Notes under the pieces: generated by a model
Databases searched by the model: none
What the model was told of the DNA's origin: nothing
What the model saw: the letters and a program-made list of their open reading frames with translations, nothing else
Program-made: the position numbers and the translations under genes
Part shown: positions 7,304 to 16,413 of the stretch, one piece after another
How the letters are laid out: every line of letters starts with the position of its first letter
How positions within the stretch are numbered: the first letter of the stretch is position 1
Source: Thraustochytrium sp. TN22
Taxonomy: Eukaryota; Sar; Bigyra; Thraustochytrida; Thraustochytriidae
Reading direction: 5' to 3'
DNA: 32,878 bases
Assembly (NCBI GenBank): GCA_013306675.1
Contig: JABLUY010000327.1
Location: 1-32,878 of the forward strand

Positions 7304-10300
7304 ATACACGTCCAGGAATTTTTGCACGTCATCGAGCGCAAATGATATATCTCGCAAGCACTCCGCCAGCAAGGGCAGGCTCAGCATGAGCGAGAGGTCG
7401 CGCGACGCCATCACGTGCTCCATAAACACATCGTCGCGATAGGCACGCCTGACCACGTCATGCAGCAGCTCGCGCATGAGCGACGGCGAGGCAGCAATGG
7501 GACGCAACACGGGGCCCGAGTCGCGACTTGGGTCACGCAGTTGCGCCGCCACGAGCGCGAAGGCTGTGGTGAGCCAACGGTTTGCCGCCGAGAAGGCGTG
7601 CGCGGTCCGCGGCGACATGTTGCGCGTGGTCTCGTTGTAGAACGGATGGAGCGTGCCGAGGTGGTTGAGCTTCCAGAGCGCTTGCCAGATGCGCTGCGAC
7701 GCGTTGACGGCCTGCACGTAGAGGTCGAGCGGCGCATCGAAGTTCATCCGCGATGCGGTCTCGAGGCGTGCCGCCTGCAGTTTCGCGCCGATCTCGAGGT
7801 AGAGCGCACGGCCAACGTTGTGCTCGTAGGCCGAGACGTGCGGCTGCATGTCGGAATCGTCGGCAGACTGATCGTAGCGGTCGTGCTGGACCTGCTCGGT
7901 GATGAGGATGAAGTCGTGATAGGCGCGCGAGAGCGAGCGGCGCACGACCTGGCGGCCGCTCGCGGGCCAAAGGCAGGTAGACATGACTATGCCGCTACAG
8001 ACGCCGACCGCGGACCAGGCCAGCACATAGGCGCCCAGGACGTAAAAGTTGGTCTGTGCAGGGTCCGCGAGCGTAACGAAGTTTGGCGAGACGCTCGCCA
8101 TGGAGCGAATCGCCGCGTAGCCAATATAGCCATGCGCCGGAACCTTGGTCTTAAACCACAGGTAGAGCCCCAGGAGGGCCAGCTCCATAGCGAAGACGAT
8201 CCACCTGCGGTTCGGGTCCGTGCAGCCATTGATACATGCGAGGCTCCACGAGATGCCCACGAGGACAGAGCCGATGCCAATGCCGACCACGCGCTGCACT
8301 GCTCGCTCGAGAACGAGGCCGGTCTGGTGACGCCACATCACAACGTCATACGAGAAGGCGATGTTGTACAGGAGCTCCATGCTGAAGTAGGCGTGCGAGG
8401 ACGGAAGCAGGCCAGGAAGGATGAGAACTGTCGACCCGAACGCGAATTTGAAACTCAGTTTCCACTCGTCCCCGGCGAAGAAACGCGGCACGTGGTACGC
8501 GAACGCCGCGGCCCACGACGAGAAAGGCTTGTAGAACCGCGACGCGCTCGTCGCGTGCACGTTGGGGATGATGGAATCGGGAAAGGGGAAAGTGAGACTC
8601 CACTCCTTCTTGACGTCGGCCGGGTCGTAAGCCTCCGCGGCGAAGCGCGCCACTACCCTGGCTTGCGCCTTGGAGATCTTGAGCAGCACCATCACGTAGC
8701 TGATGAGCACGGTGCGCCGGAAGAAGGCCTTGTCCGGCGTGTCGTCTGCGAAGGCGCGCTCAGCGTGCGTGCGCAGGTACCGCTCGGTCCACGTCAGCGC
8801 GAGGTCCTCGAGCTCCGCACCAATGCGGTCCAGGGCGTCCTGCTCGCGCGCCAGGAGGCGCAGCGCCTCGTCCTTGACCTCCCTGTCTTCGTCCGGGGAC
8901 GCCGAGGCGCTGGCGAGCTGGGCCATGCGGTGCGCGCCAAGTTCGAGCAGCAGGTTCATCTTGGTGATGAGCGTGGGAATGCGCTCGCGCTCCAGCTGCT
9001 TGCGCTCGGTGTCCTCGGAGCCCGTGTCCTCGATGCCATCCTGCGCGCGGAAAATACCGAGCTGGCGCTCAAGCTCAGGCTGCTCCTGGCCGCCGTCGGG
9101 CTGCGCGTAGTCCGCCTTGTGGTTGATGATATCGGCGGCCACGGCGCGCGCGTGGCGCACCATGTCGAGCGAGTCATCGTAGCGGCGCAGGTACCGGATC
9201 CCGTCGCCGCGGAAGGAAAATCGCGTTTCGAGGATGGCCGCGCTCACCCACCGCTGCAGAGGCGCGATCGACGCAAGCTCTTGCGAACGTGCCTCCTCGA
9301 GCTGCCGAACGAGGTCGAGCTGAATGCGCTCGTCGCCCTGCTGCAAGGCGTTCGGGTCCAGCGTTTGCACGGCGACGCGTTCGTACACGGGGCGCATGCG
9401 TCGCAGCAGCGTGGCGTAGGCGATGTAGCGTTCGCGCAGAGCCTTGCGTGCCTGCGGCTCGGCGGTCCACGGGAAGATGAGCATTGAGGTGATAAAGTGC
9501 AGCGTGAAGGCGGCACCGAGGCCAAAGCTGGCACCGCAGATGATGAGCGTGGCCTCCATGAAGGGGTCCTCTGATTCCCTGTAGTTGAGCGTCTGGAAGA
9601 CGTTCACGTGCACGATAGTCAACGTGATGACCGGTCCCAGCATGGTGACCATAACTGACGGATTGTACATCGCGATCAAGAAGGCCACCAGGATACCAAA
9701 GGCTAGCAGAATCAAAAAGCCCGCCACGCTGTGCGGCGCCGCCACGATCATGATCATGGACCACGCGAAGAAGAACGGCCAGATCAGCCAGATTTGGAAG
9801 TATCGATTGAGCTCGTGGCCCAAGCAGGTGAAGTGCATGGGCAGCAATGACAACATGACCGCGAAGATGGGAATGAGAAGCGCTGTGCCCTTGGCCAGCG
9901 TCAGGATGTCCTCGAAGAATGGCAGCAGTAGCGCGACAGAAGCAGTGACAGCGTTGCGAAACATAATCTTTTGCCAACGCGGCATGTTGTGGGACCACCA
10001 GCTGCGCGGCGCCGTGAGGCGGCCAGCCGTTCCAGAGGTGGACGCGCGCGCTCGAGCGGCCCCGGATTCTAGGTCTTTCTCTCCTTGCTCGTTCTCTTGC
10101 GGGACCTCCCGCGCTGCCTGTTTGCTCGTCGGGGCGACCTCGAGCAAGCACGTCCTTGCGTACGCGTCGACCTTGGCGAGCCATTCTTCCGTGGATCCCT
10201 CCGCCTTCTTCAGGTCCAGCAGCTGGCCCTCCTCTGTCTCCACGGCCTCCGCTAGCCTCGACTCGGCCAGCCTCGAGGCACACTCCTCCTCTTCGGCGCC

Positions 10301-10330
10301 CACCAGCAAGGGCACATCGCCCTGCGCCAT
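7229..10330 (-). CDS. FUSC/aromatic-acid-exporter-like 12-TM membrane protein, paralogue B
   Basis: An intronless 1033-aa gene. The frame is open further upstream, but the first ATG is at 10330, and this start places the N-terminus level with paralogue C. The N-terminal module has LAESRLAEAVE then GSTEEWLAKVDAY. Hydrophobic block 1 spans residues about 118-287, starting WQKIMFRN and ending MLIFPWTAEP. The soluble middle includes RERIPTLITKMNLLLELGAH-like sequence. Block 2 spans about 622-790, starting WKLSFKFAFG, with NGCTDPNRRW and ending CLWPASGRQ. The C-terminal soluble domain carries SGPVLRPIAASP. It is very similar to paralogue C throughout, most of all in the C-terminal 200 residues, which points to recent duplication or gene conversion. 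Predicted role: a membrane transporter or exporter of organic anions; the substrate is unknown. Confidence 0.8.
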   Translation of the reverse strand: MAQGDVPLLVGAEEEECASRLAESRLAEAVETEEGQLLDLKKAEGSTEEWLAKVDAYARTCLLEVAPTSKQAAREVPQENEQGEKDLESGAARARASTSGTAGRLTAPRSWWSHNMPRWQKIMFRNAVTASVALLLPFFEDILTLAKGTALLIPIFAVMLSLLPMHFTCLGHELNRYFQIWLIWPFFFAWSMIMIVAAPHSVAGFLILLAFGILVAFLIAMYNPSVMVTMLGPVITLTIVHVNVFQTLNYRESEDPFMEATLIICGASFGLGAAFTLHFITSMLIFPWTAEPQARKALRERYIAYATLLRRMRPVYERVAVQTLDPNALQQGDERIQLDLVRQLEEARSQELASIAPLQRWVSAAILETRFSFRGDGIRYLRRYDDSLDMVRHARAVAADIINHKADYAQPDGGQEQPELERQLGIFRAQDGIEDTGSEDTERKQLERERIPTLITKMNLLLELGAHRMAQLASASASPDEDREVKDEALRLLAREQDALDRIGAELEDLALTWTERYLRTHAERAFADDTPDKAFFRRTVLISYVMVLLKISKAQARVVARFAAEAYDPADVKKEWSLTFPFPDSIIPNVHATSASRFYKPFSSWAAAFAYHVPRFFAGDEWKLSFKFAFGSTVLILPGLLPSSHAYFSMELLYNIAFSYDVVMWRHQTGLVLERAVQRVVGIGIGSVLVGISWSLACINGCTDPNRRWIVFAMELALLGLYLWFKTKVPAHGYIGYAAIRSMASVSPNFVTLADPAQTNFYVLGAYVLAWSAVGVCSGIVMSTCLWPASGRQVVRRSLSRAYHDFILITEQVQHDRYDQSADDSDMQPHVSAYEHNVGRALYLEIGAKLQAARLETASRMNFDAPLDLYVQAVNASQRIWQALWKLNHLGTLHPFYNETTRNMSPRTAHAFSAANRWLTTAFALVAAQLRDPSRDSGPVLRPIAASPSLMRELLHDVVRRAYRDDVFMEHVMASRDLSLMLSLPLLAECLRDISFALDDVQKFLDVYLRQPVYSDTLRLAESKSTTLYKSL

Positions 10331-11080
10331 TTGGACGCGAACACGCCGATGCAAATACAGAGATGCAGATGCAGAGAAGCGGGTGCAAACGCCCGGTTCG
10401 AGCTTTGCGCGGCGTCGCCGCTGTCGATGTCGTACCGCGCCTACTGTCTGTGGCCATGGTGGCTGGCTGGTGGCAGCAGGCCCCTCATGCCGTCTCACTG
10501 AGCTGAGCTGAGCTGACTGTCTCTCGCTCTTCGCGCTCTAGGTGAGCTTGCTGAGCTTGAGCTGAGCTAAGCCGGCCAGGAGACAACTTGAAGCCCGTCG
10601 GTCTGCCAGTGACGGCCAGTCTGTGACTCAGCTGGCTGGTAGTTTGCTATTAGAGGCGCAGCAGCTGGCGTGCGAGCTGCCTGGCGCCCTCGCTGGCCTC
10701 CCGCGCCGGGGACATACTCTATGCGTCCCTCCCCGCTGTGCGACCCCTGACTCATGAACGTCGGTAACAACTGTGCTGGACCGCGGGGCCCGGGCCGCCC
10801 ACCAGCGCCGCCGAAGACGGTCATCTTGCGAGGTACGGTGCGTGGGTGGCGCGCCGGCAGAAGAGCAAAAGCGTCGCAGAAGCAGCCAGACGTCCACCGC
10901 CAAAACATTCTTTCGACAGGAGCAAATCTTCATCAGGGGGAAACTGTTGCGGCCAGGTCTGTGTCTGACGCTGTCAATCACTGTGTCTGACGATGTCAAT
11001 CAGCGGCGGAAGCAACAACGTTGCCATCACTCGCCTCTTGCTTGTCGCTTTCGCGCTGTGACTCGTTCCGTCGTGGCGTC
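10331..11080. other. Spacer between paralogues B and C
   Basis: This 750-bp gap should hold the promoter of B and the 3' flank of C, both read on the minus strand. It contains GAGCT-type repeats at about 10499-10570 and a 20-bp imperfect direct repeat at 10961-10980 and 10983-11002 (one mismatch). No gene is recognised. Confidence 0.6.
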
Positions 11081-14000
11081 TCAAACGTGCTTGCTGCTGC
11101 TGCTGCCGCTGCTGTAGAGCATGTTGGAGGAGGTCTCAGAGGCGCGCAGATCGTCGCTGTAGACGGGCTGGCGCAAAAAGGCGTCCAAGAACTGGTGTAC
11201 GTCGTCAAGCGCGAGCGAGATGTCATTGAGGCAGTCCGCGAGCAGAGGTAGGCTCAGCATGAGCGAGAGGTTGCGCGAGGACACCACGTGCTCGAGGAAG
11301 GTCTCGTCGCGGTAGGCGCGCTTGACGGTGTCGTGCAGCAGCTCGCGCATGAGCGGCGGCGAGGCAGCGATAGGACGCAGCACCGGACCCGAGTCGCGGC
11401 TTGGGTCCCGCAGCTGTGCCGCCACGAGCGCAAAGGCAGTGGTGAGCCAACGGTTTGCCGCCGAGAAGGCGTGCGCGGTCCGCGGCGACATGTTGCGCGT
11501 GGTCTCATTGCAGAACGGGTGCAGCGTACCGAGGTGGTTGAGCTTCCAGAGCGCCTGCCAGATGCGCTGCGACGCATTGACGGCCTGCACGTAGAGGTCA
11601 AGCGGCGCGTCAAAATTTATCTTGGAGAGGGTCTCGTAGCGTGCCGCATGCAGCTTGACGCCGGTCTCCAGGTAGAGCGCGCGGCCGACGTTGTGCTCGT
11701 AGGCCGAGACGTGCGGCAGCATGTCGGTGTCGTTGAGCGGTTGCTTGTAGCGGTCATTGAGAACCTGCTCAGTGATGATGATGAAGTCATGGTAGGCACG
11801 CGAGAGCGAGCTGCGCACGACCTGGCGGCCGCTCGTGGGCCAAAGGCAGAGCGACATGATGAGCGCGCTCAAGGCGCCGACCGCGGACCAGCCCAGCACG
11901 TAGGCGCCCAGCACGTAAAAATTGGTCTGCGCCGGATCCTCGAGCGTGACGAATTCGGGCGAGATGCTTACCATGGAGCGAATCGCCGCGTAGATCATGT
12001 AGCCGTGCTGCGGGAACTTGGTCTTGAACCACAAGTAGAAGGCCAGCAGCGCGAGCTCCACGACGTAGATGATCCACTTGCGGTTTGGGTCCGTACACCC
12101 GTTAATACAGGCCAGGCTCCACGCGATCCCCACGAGGACGGAGCCGATGCCGATGCCGACGACGCGGTGGAAGACGCGCTCGATAACGAGGCCGGTCTGG
12201 TGGCGCCACAAAACAACGGCGTACGAAAAGACAATGTTGTACAGGAGCGCCGTGGAGAAGAAGCCTTGCGACGACGGGAGCATGCCTGGCATGACGAGAA
12301 TGGCGGATCCAAAGGCGAACTTGAAACTGAGCTTCCACTCCTCCCCGGCGAAGAAGCGCGGCACATGGTACGCGAGCGCCGCGGCCCGCGACGCGAACGG
12401 CTTGTAGAACCGCGACGTGCTCGTCGCGTGCAGGTTGGGGATGATGGAATCGTGGAAGGGGAAAGAGAGAGCCCACTCCTGCTTGACGGCGGCCGGGTCG
12501 TAAGCCTCCGCGGCGAAGCGCGCCACCACCTTGGCCTGTGCCTTGGAGATCTTGAGCAGCACCAGCACGTAGCTGATGAGCAGGGTGCGCCGGAAGAAGG
12601 CCTTGTCTGGCGTGTCGTCCGCGAAGGCGCGCTCAGCGTGCGTGCGCAGGTACCGCTCGGTCCACGTCAGCGCGAGGTCCTCGAGCTCCGCACCGATGCG
12701 GTCCAGGGCGTCCTGCTCGCGCGCCAGGAACCGCAGCGCCTGATCCTTGACCTCCCTGTCTTCGATCGGGGATGCCGAGGCGCTGGCGAGCTGGGCCATG
12801 CGGTGCGCGCCAAGCTCGAGCAGCAGGTTCATCTTGGTAATGAGCACGGGGATTCGCTCGCGCTCCAGCTGCTTGCGCTCCGCGTCCTCGGGCGGCAGGT
12901 CCTCGATGCCGTCTTGCGCGCGGAAAATGCTGAGCTGGCGTTCCAGCTCAGGCTGTACTTGGCCGTCCTGGGAGCGCGCGTAGTCGGCCTTGTGGTTGAT
13001 GATGTCGGCGGCCACGGCGCGCGCGTGACGAATGATGTCGAGCGAGTCATCGTAGCGGCGCAGGTAGCGGATCCCGTCGCCGCGGAAGAAGAAGCGCGTT
13101 TCGAGAATGACGGAGTTGACCCACTTTTGCACGAGCGGGATGGTTTCGATTTCCTGCGAGCGCGCCTCTTCGAGCAGCTCGACGAGCTCGGGCCGGATGC
13201 GCGCGTCGCCCTGCGAGGCGCCCGGGTCCAGCGTCTGCACGGCGACGCGGTCGTAGACCGGGCGCAAGCGGCGCAGCAGGGTGGCGTACGCGATGTAGCG
13301 GTCGCGCAGTGCCTCGCGCGTCTGCGGCCCCGCCGTCCAGGGGAAGACGAGCAGCGAGCCGAGGAAGTGCACCGTGAAGGCAGCGGCGACGCCGAAGCTG
13401 GCGCCGCACACGTAGAGCGTGGCCTCCATGAAGGGGTCCTCCACGTCCGCGTAGTTGAGCACGTTGAAGACGGACACATGCACGATGGTGAAGGTGATGA
13501 CCGGCGCCAGCATGGACATCATGACGGACGGATTGTACATGCCGATTAGAAAGGACACTAGCACGCACAACGCGAGCAGAATCAGGTAGCCCGCCACGCT
13601 GTGCGGCACCGCCACGATCATGACCATGGACCACGCGAAGAAGAAGGGCCACAGCAGCCAGATCATTATATACTCGTGCAGCTCGTGGCCCACGCACGTG
13701 AAGTGGATGGGGCGCAGCGCCAAAATCACCACAAAAATGGGGATGAGCAGCGAGGTGCCCTTGGACAGCGTCTGGATGTACTCAAAGAACGGCAGCATAA
13801 GCGCGATGGCGGCGACCAGTCCGTTGCGAAACATGATCTTTTGCCAGCGCTCTTGCAGCGGCCACCGGCCGCACCGCGACTGCGCGGCCACGAGCCGGCC
13901 GGCGCGCTCATTACTGCTGTTGCCGGACGAGGCGCGCGAGCCGCCGCCCCGCGCCCTGGCCCGGTCGGCCGGCCCTGCCGCGTGCACGAGCCCGCGCTCG

Positions 14001-14257
14001 CCCTTTTCCAGGTCGCCCTTTCCCGCGTCTCGCTCCGGCCGCTCCTCCGGCTGCGTCTCGCCCGCGGCGGCCATCTCCTCCAAGCAGGTCTTCGTGTACG
14101 CGTCCACGGCGGCCAGCCACTCCTCCGTGGACCCCTCCTCCTGCTTGATGTCCAGCAGCTGGCCGCGCTCGCTCGCCACGGCGTCCGCCAGCCTCGACTC
14201 CGCCAGCCTCTCCTGCGCATCCTCCTCGCCCTCGTACAGCGTGTCGCTGGCCGCCAT
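11081..14257 (-). CDS. FUSC/aromatic-acid-exporter-like 12-TM membrane protein, paralogue C
   Basis: An intronless 1058-aa gene with an ATG at 14257 and stop at 11081-11083. Layout matches paralogue B: N-terminal acidic module (LAESRLADAVA, then GSTEEWLAAVDAY), a Gly/Ser/Arg-rich variable spacer around residues 85-130, hydrophobic block 1 at about 136-305 (WQKIMFRNGL to LVFPWTAGP), a soluble middle, block 2 at about 639-808 (WKLSFKFAFG, NGCTDPNRKW, LCLWPTSGRQ), and a soluble C-terminal domain. The tail differs from B: it ends in a Ser-rich LYSSGSSSSKHV sequence coded by a CTG/GCT repeat. It lies in tandem with B and is divergent from D across a 2.1-kb spacer. The likely activity is the same as for B; differences concentrate in the N-terminal spacer and tail, which may affect targeting or regulation. 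Confidence 0.8.
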   Translation of the reverse strand: MAASDTLYEGEEDAQERLAESRLADAVASERGQLLDIKQEEGSTEEWLAAVDAYTKTCLEEMAAAGETQPEERPERDAGKGDLEKGERGLVHAAGPADRARARGGGSRASSGNSSNERAGRLVAAQSRCGRWPLQERWQKIMFRNGLVAAIALMLPFFEYIQTLSKGTSLLIPIFVVILALRPIHFTCVGHELHEYIMIWLLWPFFFAWSMVMIVAVPHSVAGYLILLALCVLVSFLIGMYNPSVMMSMLAPVITFTIVHVSVFNVLNYADVEDPFMEATLYVCGASFGVAAAFTVHFLGSLLVFPWTAGPQTREALRDRYIAYATLLRRLRPVYDRVAVQTLDPGASQGDARIRPELVELLEEARSQEIETIPLVQKWVNSVILETRFFFRGDGIRYLRRYDDSLDIIRHARAVAADIINHKADYARSQDGQVQPELERQLSIFRAQDGIEDLPPEDAERKQLERERIPVLITKMNLLLELGAHRMAQLASASASPIEDREVKDQALRFLAREQDALDRIGAELEDLALTWTERYLRTHAERAFADDTPDKAFFRRTLLISYVLVLLKISKAQAKVVARFAAEAYDPAAVKQEWALSFPFHDSIIPNLHATSTSRFYKPFASRAAALAYHVPRFFAGEEWKLSFKFAFGSAILVMPGMLPSSQGFFSTALLYNIVFSYAVVLWRHQTGLVIERVFHRVVGIGIGSVLVGIAWSLACINGCTDPNRKWIIYVVELALLAFYLWFKTKFPQHGYMIYAAIRSMVSISPEFVTLEDPAQTNFYVLGAYVLGWSAVGALSALIMSLCLWPTSGRQVVRSSLSRAYHDFIIITEQVLNDRYKQPLNDTDMLPHVSAYEHNVGRALYLETGVKLHAARYETLSKINFDAPLDLYVQAVNASQRIWQALWKLNHLGTLHPFCNETTRNMSPRTAHAFSAANRWLTTAFALVAAQLRDPSRDSGPVLRPIAASPPLMRELLHDTVKRAYRDETFLEHVVSSRNLSLMLSLPLLADCLNDISLALDDVHQFLDAFLRQPVYSDDLRASETSSNMLYSSGSSSSKHV

Positions 14258-14287
14258 GGCGCCGCGAGCCGGCTTGCGCCTCGCCGG

Positions 14288-14288
<1 letters not shown>

Positions 14289-14319
<31 letters not shown>

Positions 14320-14330
14320 GCGCGCGCGCG
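14289..14330. repeat. GCC trinucleotide tract followed by a GC run
   Basis: About ten GCC units pass directly into a CGCGCGCG run, 30-70 bp upstream of the start codon of paralogue C, so probably within its 5' UTR. Confidence 0.85.
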
Positions 14331-15304
14331 CCCTTCGCCTTCGCAAGCGCGCGTCCAAGCCCGCTTCGGGTTTGCCGCCACCGCTGCGCGCCGGGACACT
14401 CGCTCTCGGTCGCGGTCCCACGAACCGGTACCGTCGAGTTCCGCGCGACGGCGAGTTCGAGGAATCAATCAGTCACAATGCAATCAATCGATCGCTCGCT
14501 GGCGGCTGGCGGGCGGGACTTGACGCGGTGGAGCGCAGTTTCGCGCTCGACGCGTCGCTGGCAGGTTGGAGTGGAGCTGGAGGTCCTCGCCTTTCGTCTT
14601 TCGTCTTCCTTTCGATTCCTTTCGATTCCTTTTTTGTGGTGAAGGACTCGGACTCGGAGCTTGCAGCGTGTGGCGCGCTGCGCTGCCGTGGCCGCCGCGG
14701 CGATGCACAAGCAGCCCTCCAGCGCCAGCCTTTGGCACGCAGGCAGGCAGGCAAGCTGCAATGAATGCGCCGACCTGGCTGTGGACGAGCGCGGGCGCCG
14801 CGGGCGAGCGCGGCTAGCGTTCTGCCAGCCTGCCAGCTGGCGAGCACGGCGGCGCGTTCGACAACTGCAAGGGCTGGAGGCGCTCAGGCTGGGCGCTGGG
14901 AAGATGAACCCAGCGGTTCGCTGAATGGTGGCGACCTGGACCACCTGGCGCTCGCTCGCCGCGACCGGGCGACCCGGGGCGAGCGCGGAACACGCGGACC
15001 GCGGTCCGGCGGCGACACAGTCCGCCGGCCGGTCTGACAGCGAGCTCGCTAGCTGCTAGTTCGACCATCGGCACGAAGCTGCCGTGCAGCGTCGTTTGCG
15101 AGCTCGATTCAGGCAAGCTTAAGTCGGAGGCTGTGTTAACTAGTTATGTCGTGATGCGTCACGACGCTTGCTGCTCGGGCAAAGTGCAGACCTCGGCCGT
15201 TGTAGGCTTGTAGCCCTGCCAAGCTCAGGCTGGTGCCGGCCAGGCTGCGTGAGCGCTGGTGCGGCAGTAGCCTGCCGCTGGCCGGGCCCTGCGGTCTACC
15301 AAGC

Positions 15305-15376
15305 ACCAGCATCAGCATCTCAGCATCAGAGCATCAGCATCAGCATCAGCACCAGCATCAGCATCAGCATCAGCAT
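15305..15376. repeat. CAGCAT hexanucleotide microsatellite
   Basis: An imperfect run of CAGCAT and CAGCAC units, ending at GGCCGCGGCCATGGCC. Confidence 0.9.
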
Positions 15377-16310
15377 GGCCGCGGCCATGGCCACGGACCT
15401 CGTGCCGCCCCGGACTGGCAGGCAGGCAGGAGGACGAGGACGTCGTCCTACATGCGGGGCGGGTCCACCTCCTCGTGCGATCCAGCCTGCAGAGAAGCGA
15501 ATCTCGCGCCGCAGTACCTGACTGCAATGCAATGCTCGATCGACGCCGCTCGGCGCTGGCAGCGGCTGCCAGCGCTGAGCGGCAACCGTCACCCGGGTCG
15601 TCTTGCTCGGCAAGAATGGCGAGCGACGAGGCTCGCAGCGGCTCGCGCAGCAGGCTGCTGGACTCCAAGTTGGAGGCCACGGGCCTGGTTGGGAGTTGAG
15701 GGGACTTGACGCGCCGCGTCCGAGTCGCGTCGCGTCGCCTTGACGAGGAGCCTTGCGCTTCGGCCAGGCGCGCTCGGGCCTCCTGGGAGCGAGCGCTGGC
15801 GCTGGCAGCGCGAGCGCCCGGCAGAGACCGCGGCGGCCGCGGAGTCTGCGCCGCGCCGCGCCGCGCCGCGCGAAAGCCGCCCGCGCGCACGTGCCCGCGC
15901 GCATCCTGGCATTCTCAAATCATTGCATCCCTGCTCCCGAGGCCGCGCTCGCGCGACCACGGCGCGGCGGCGCGGCGGCGCCGCGGCCAGGGCAGCAGCG
16001 ACCGCGCCCGCTCGCGCCCGCTCGCGCCCGCTACGGTGGAAGGTCTCGCGCGCAGCGAGCGGCGGCGGGCGGCAGCGGGTGGCGGCGGCGCGTCAGCCGA
16101 GCCGGAGGCCTTCCCAGGGCACACAAGCCTGCTCGCAGCGCCTCGGCGCTCGACGCCCCGCACGTGCCCTTCTCGCCGGCAGCCTGCTGCGGCCTGCCCG
16201 TCGTTGCAGAGCTCCGCCCGTGGTCTTGGCCTGGCGAGGGTGCTCGTCGTCGTGCACATCGTCGTGCTCGTCGTCGTCGTCGTCGTCGTCGTCGTGCTCG
16301 ACGTGTACGA

Positions 16311-16362
16311 AGCTAGCTAGCTAGCTAGCTCAAGAGCTCAAGAGCTCAAGAGCTCAAGAGCT
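16311..16362. repeat. AGCT repeat followed by four CAAGAGCT units
   Basis: Five AGCT units (16311-16330) are followed by four perfect 8-bp CAAGAGCT units (16331-16362), ending about 50 bp before the start codon of paralogue D. Each unit contains the GAGCTC palindrome, so the tract can also form hairpins. Confidence 0.9.
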
Positions 16363-16413
16363 CTCGCTTGGCTAGGTCTAGCTTGCTTGCTTGCAGGGCT
16401 GGCGACCGGCAGG

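Larger units (their letters stand above)
14258..16413. other. Divergent spacer between paralogues C and D, rich in simple repeats
   Basis: This 2156-bp region is the largest non-coding stretch of the cluster and must hold the promoters of C and D. Several frames are open but give only Arg/Ala/Pro-rich low-information sequence. It carries a series of simple repeats, among them GCC/GC at about 14289-14330, CAGCAT at 15305-15376, GTC at about 16261-16303, AGCT at 16311-16330 and CAAGAGCT at 16331-16362. No RNA gene or conserved protein is recognised. Confidence 0.6.

Noticed and set aside
7415-9487. 690-codon plus-strand ORF inside paralogue B
   Set aside because: It is antisense to a clearly coding, conserved membrane protein and has Arg/Glu/Val/His-rich composition with no domain. 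The equivalent ORF inside paralogue C (11288-13549) exists for the same reason: third-position GC bias removes antisense stops.
13601-14764. Separate gene divergent from paralogue C
   Set aside because: Most of the frame is antisense to the N-terminal half of C, and the rest is spacer sequence; no protein family signal.
15706-16324. Three overlapping plus-strand ORFs upstream of paralogue D
   Set aside because: All three frames are open at once and give Arg/Ala/Ser low-complexity sequence, which is expected from a stop-poor GC-rich spacer.
16261-16362. CRISPR-like or attachment-site repeat
   Set aside because: The units are contiguous simple repeats without spacers, in a eukaryotic context.
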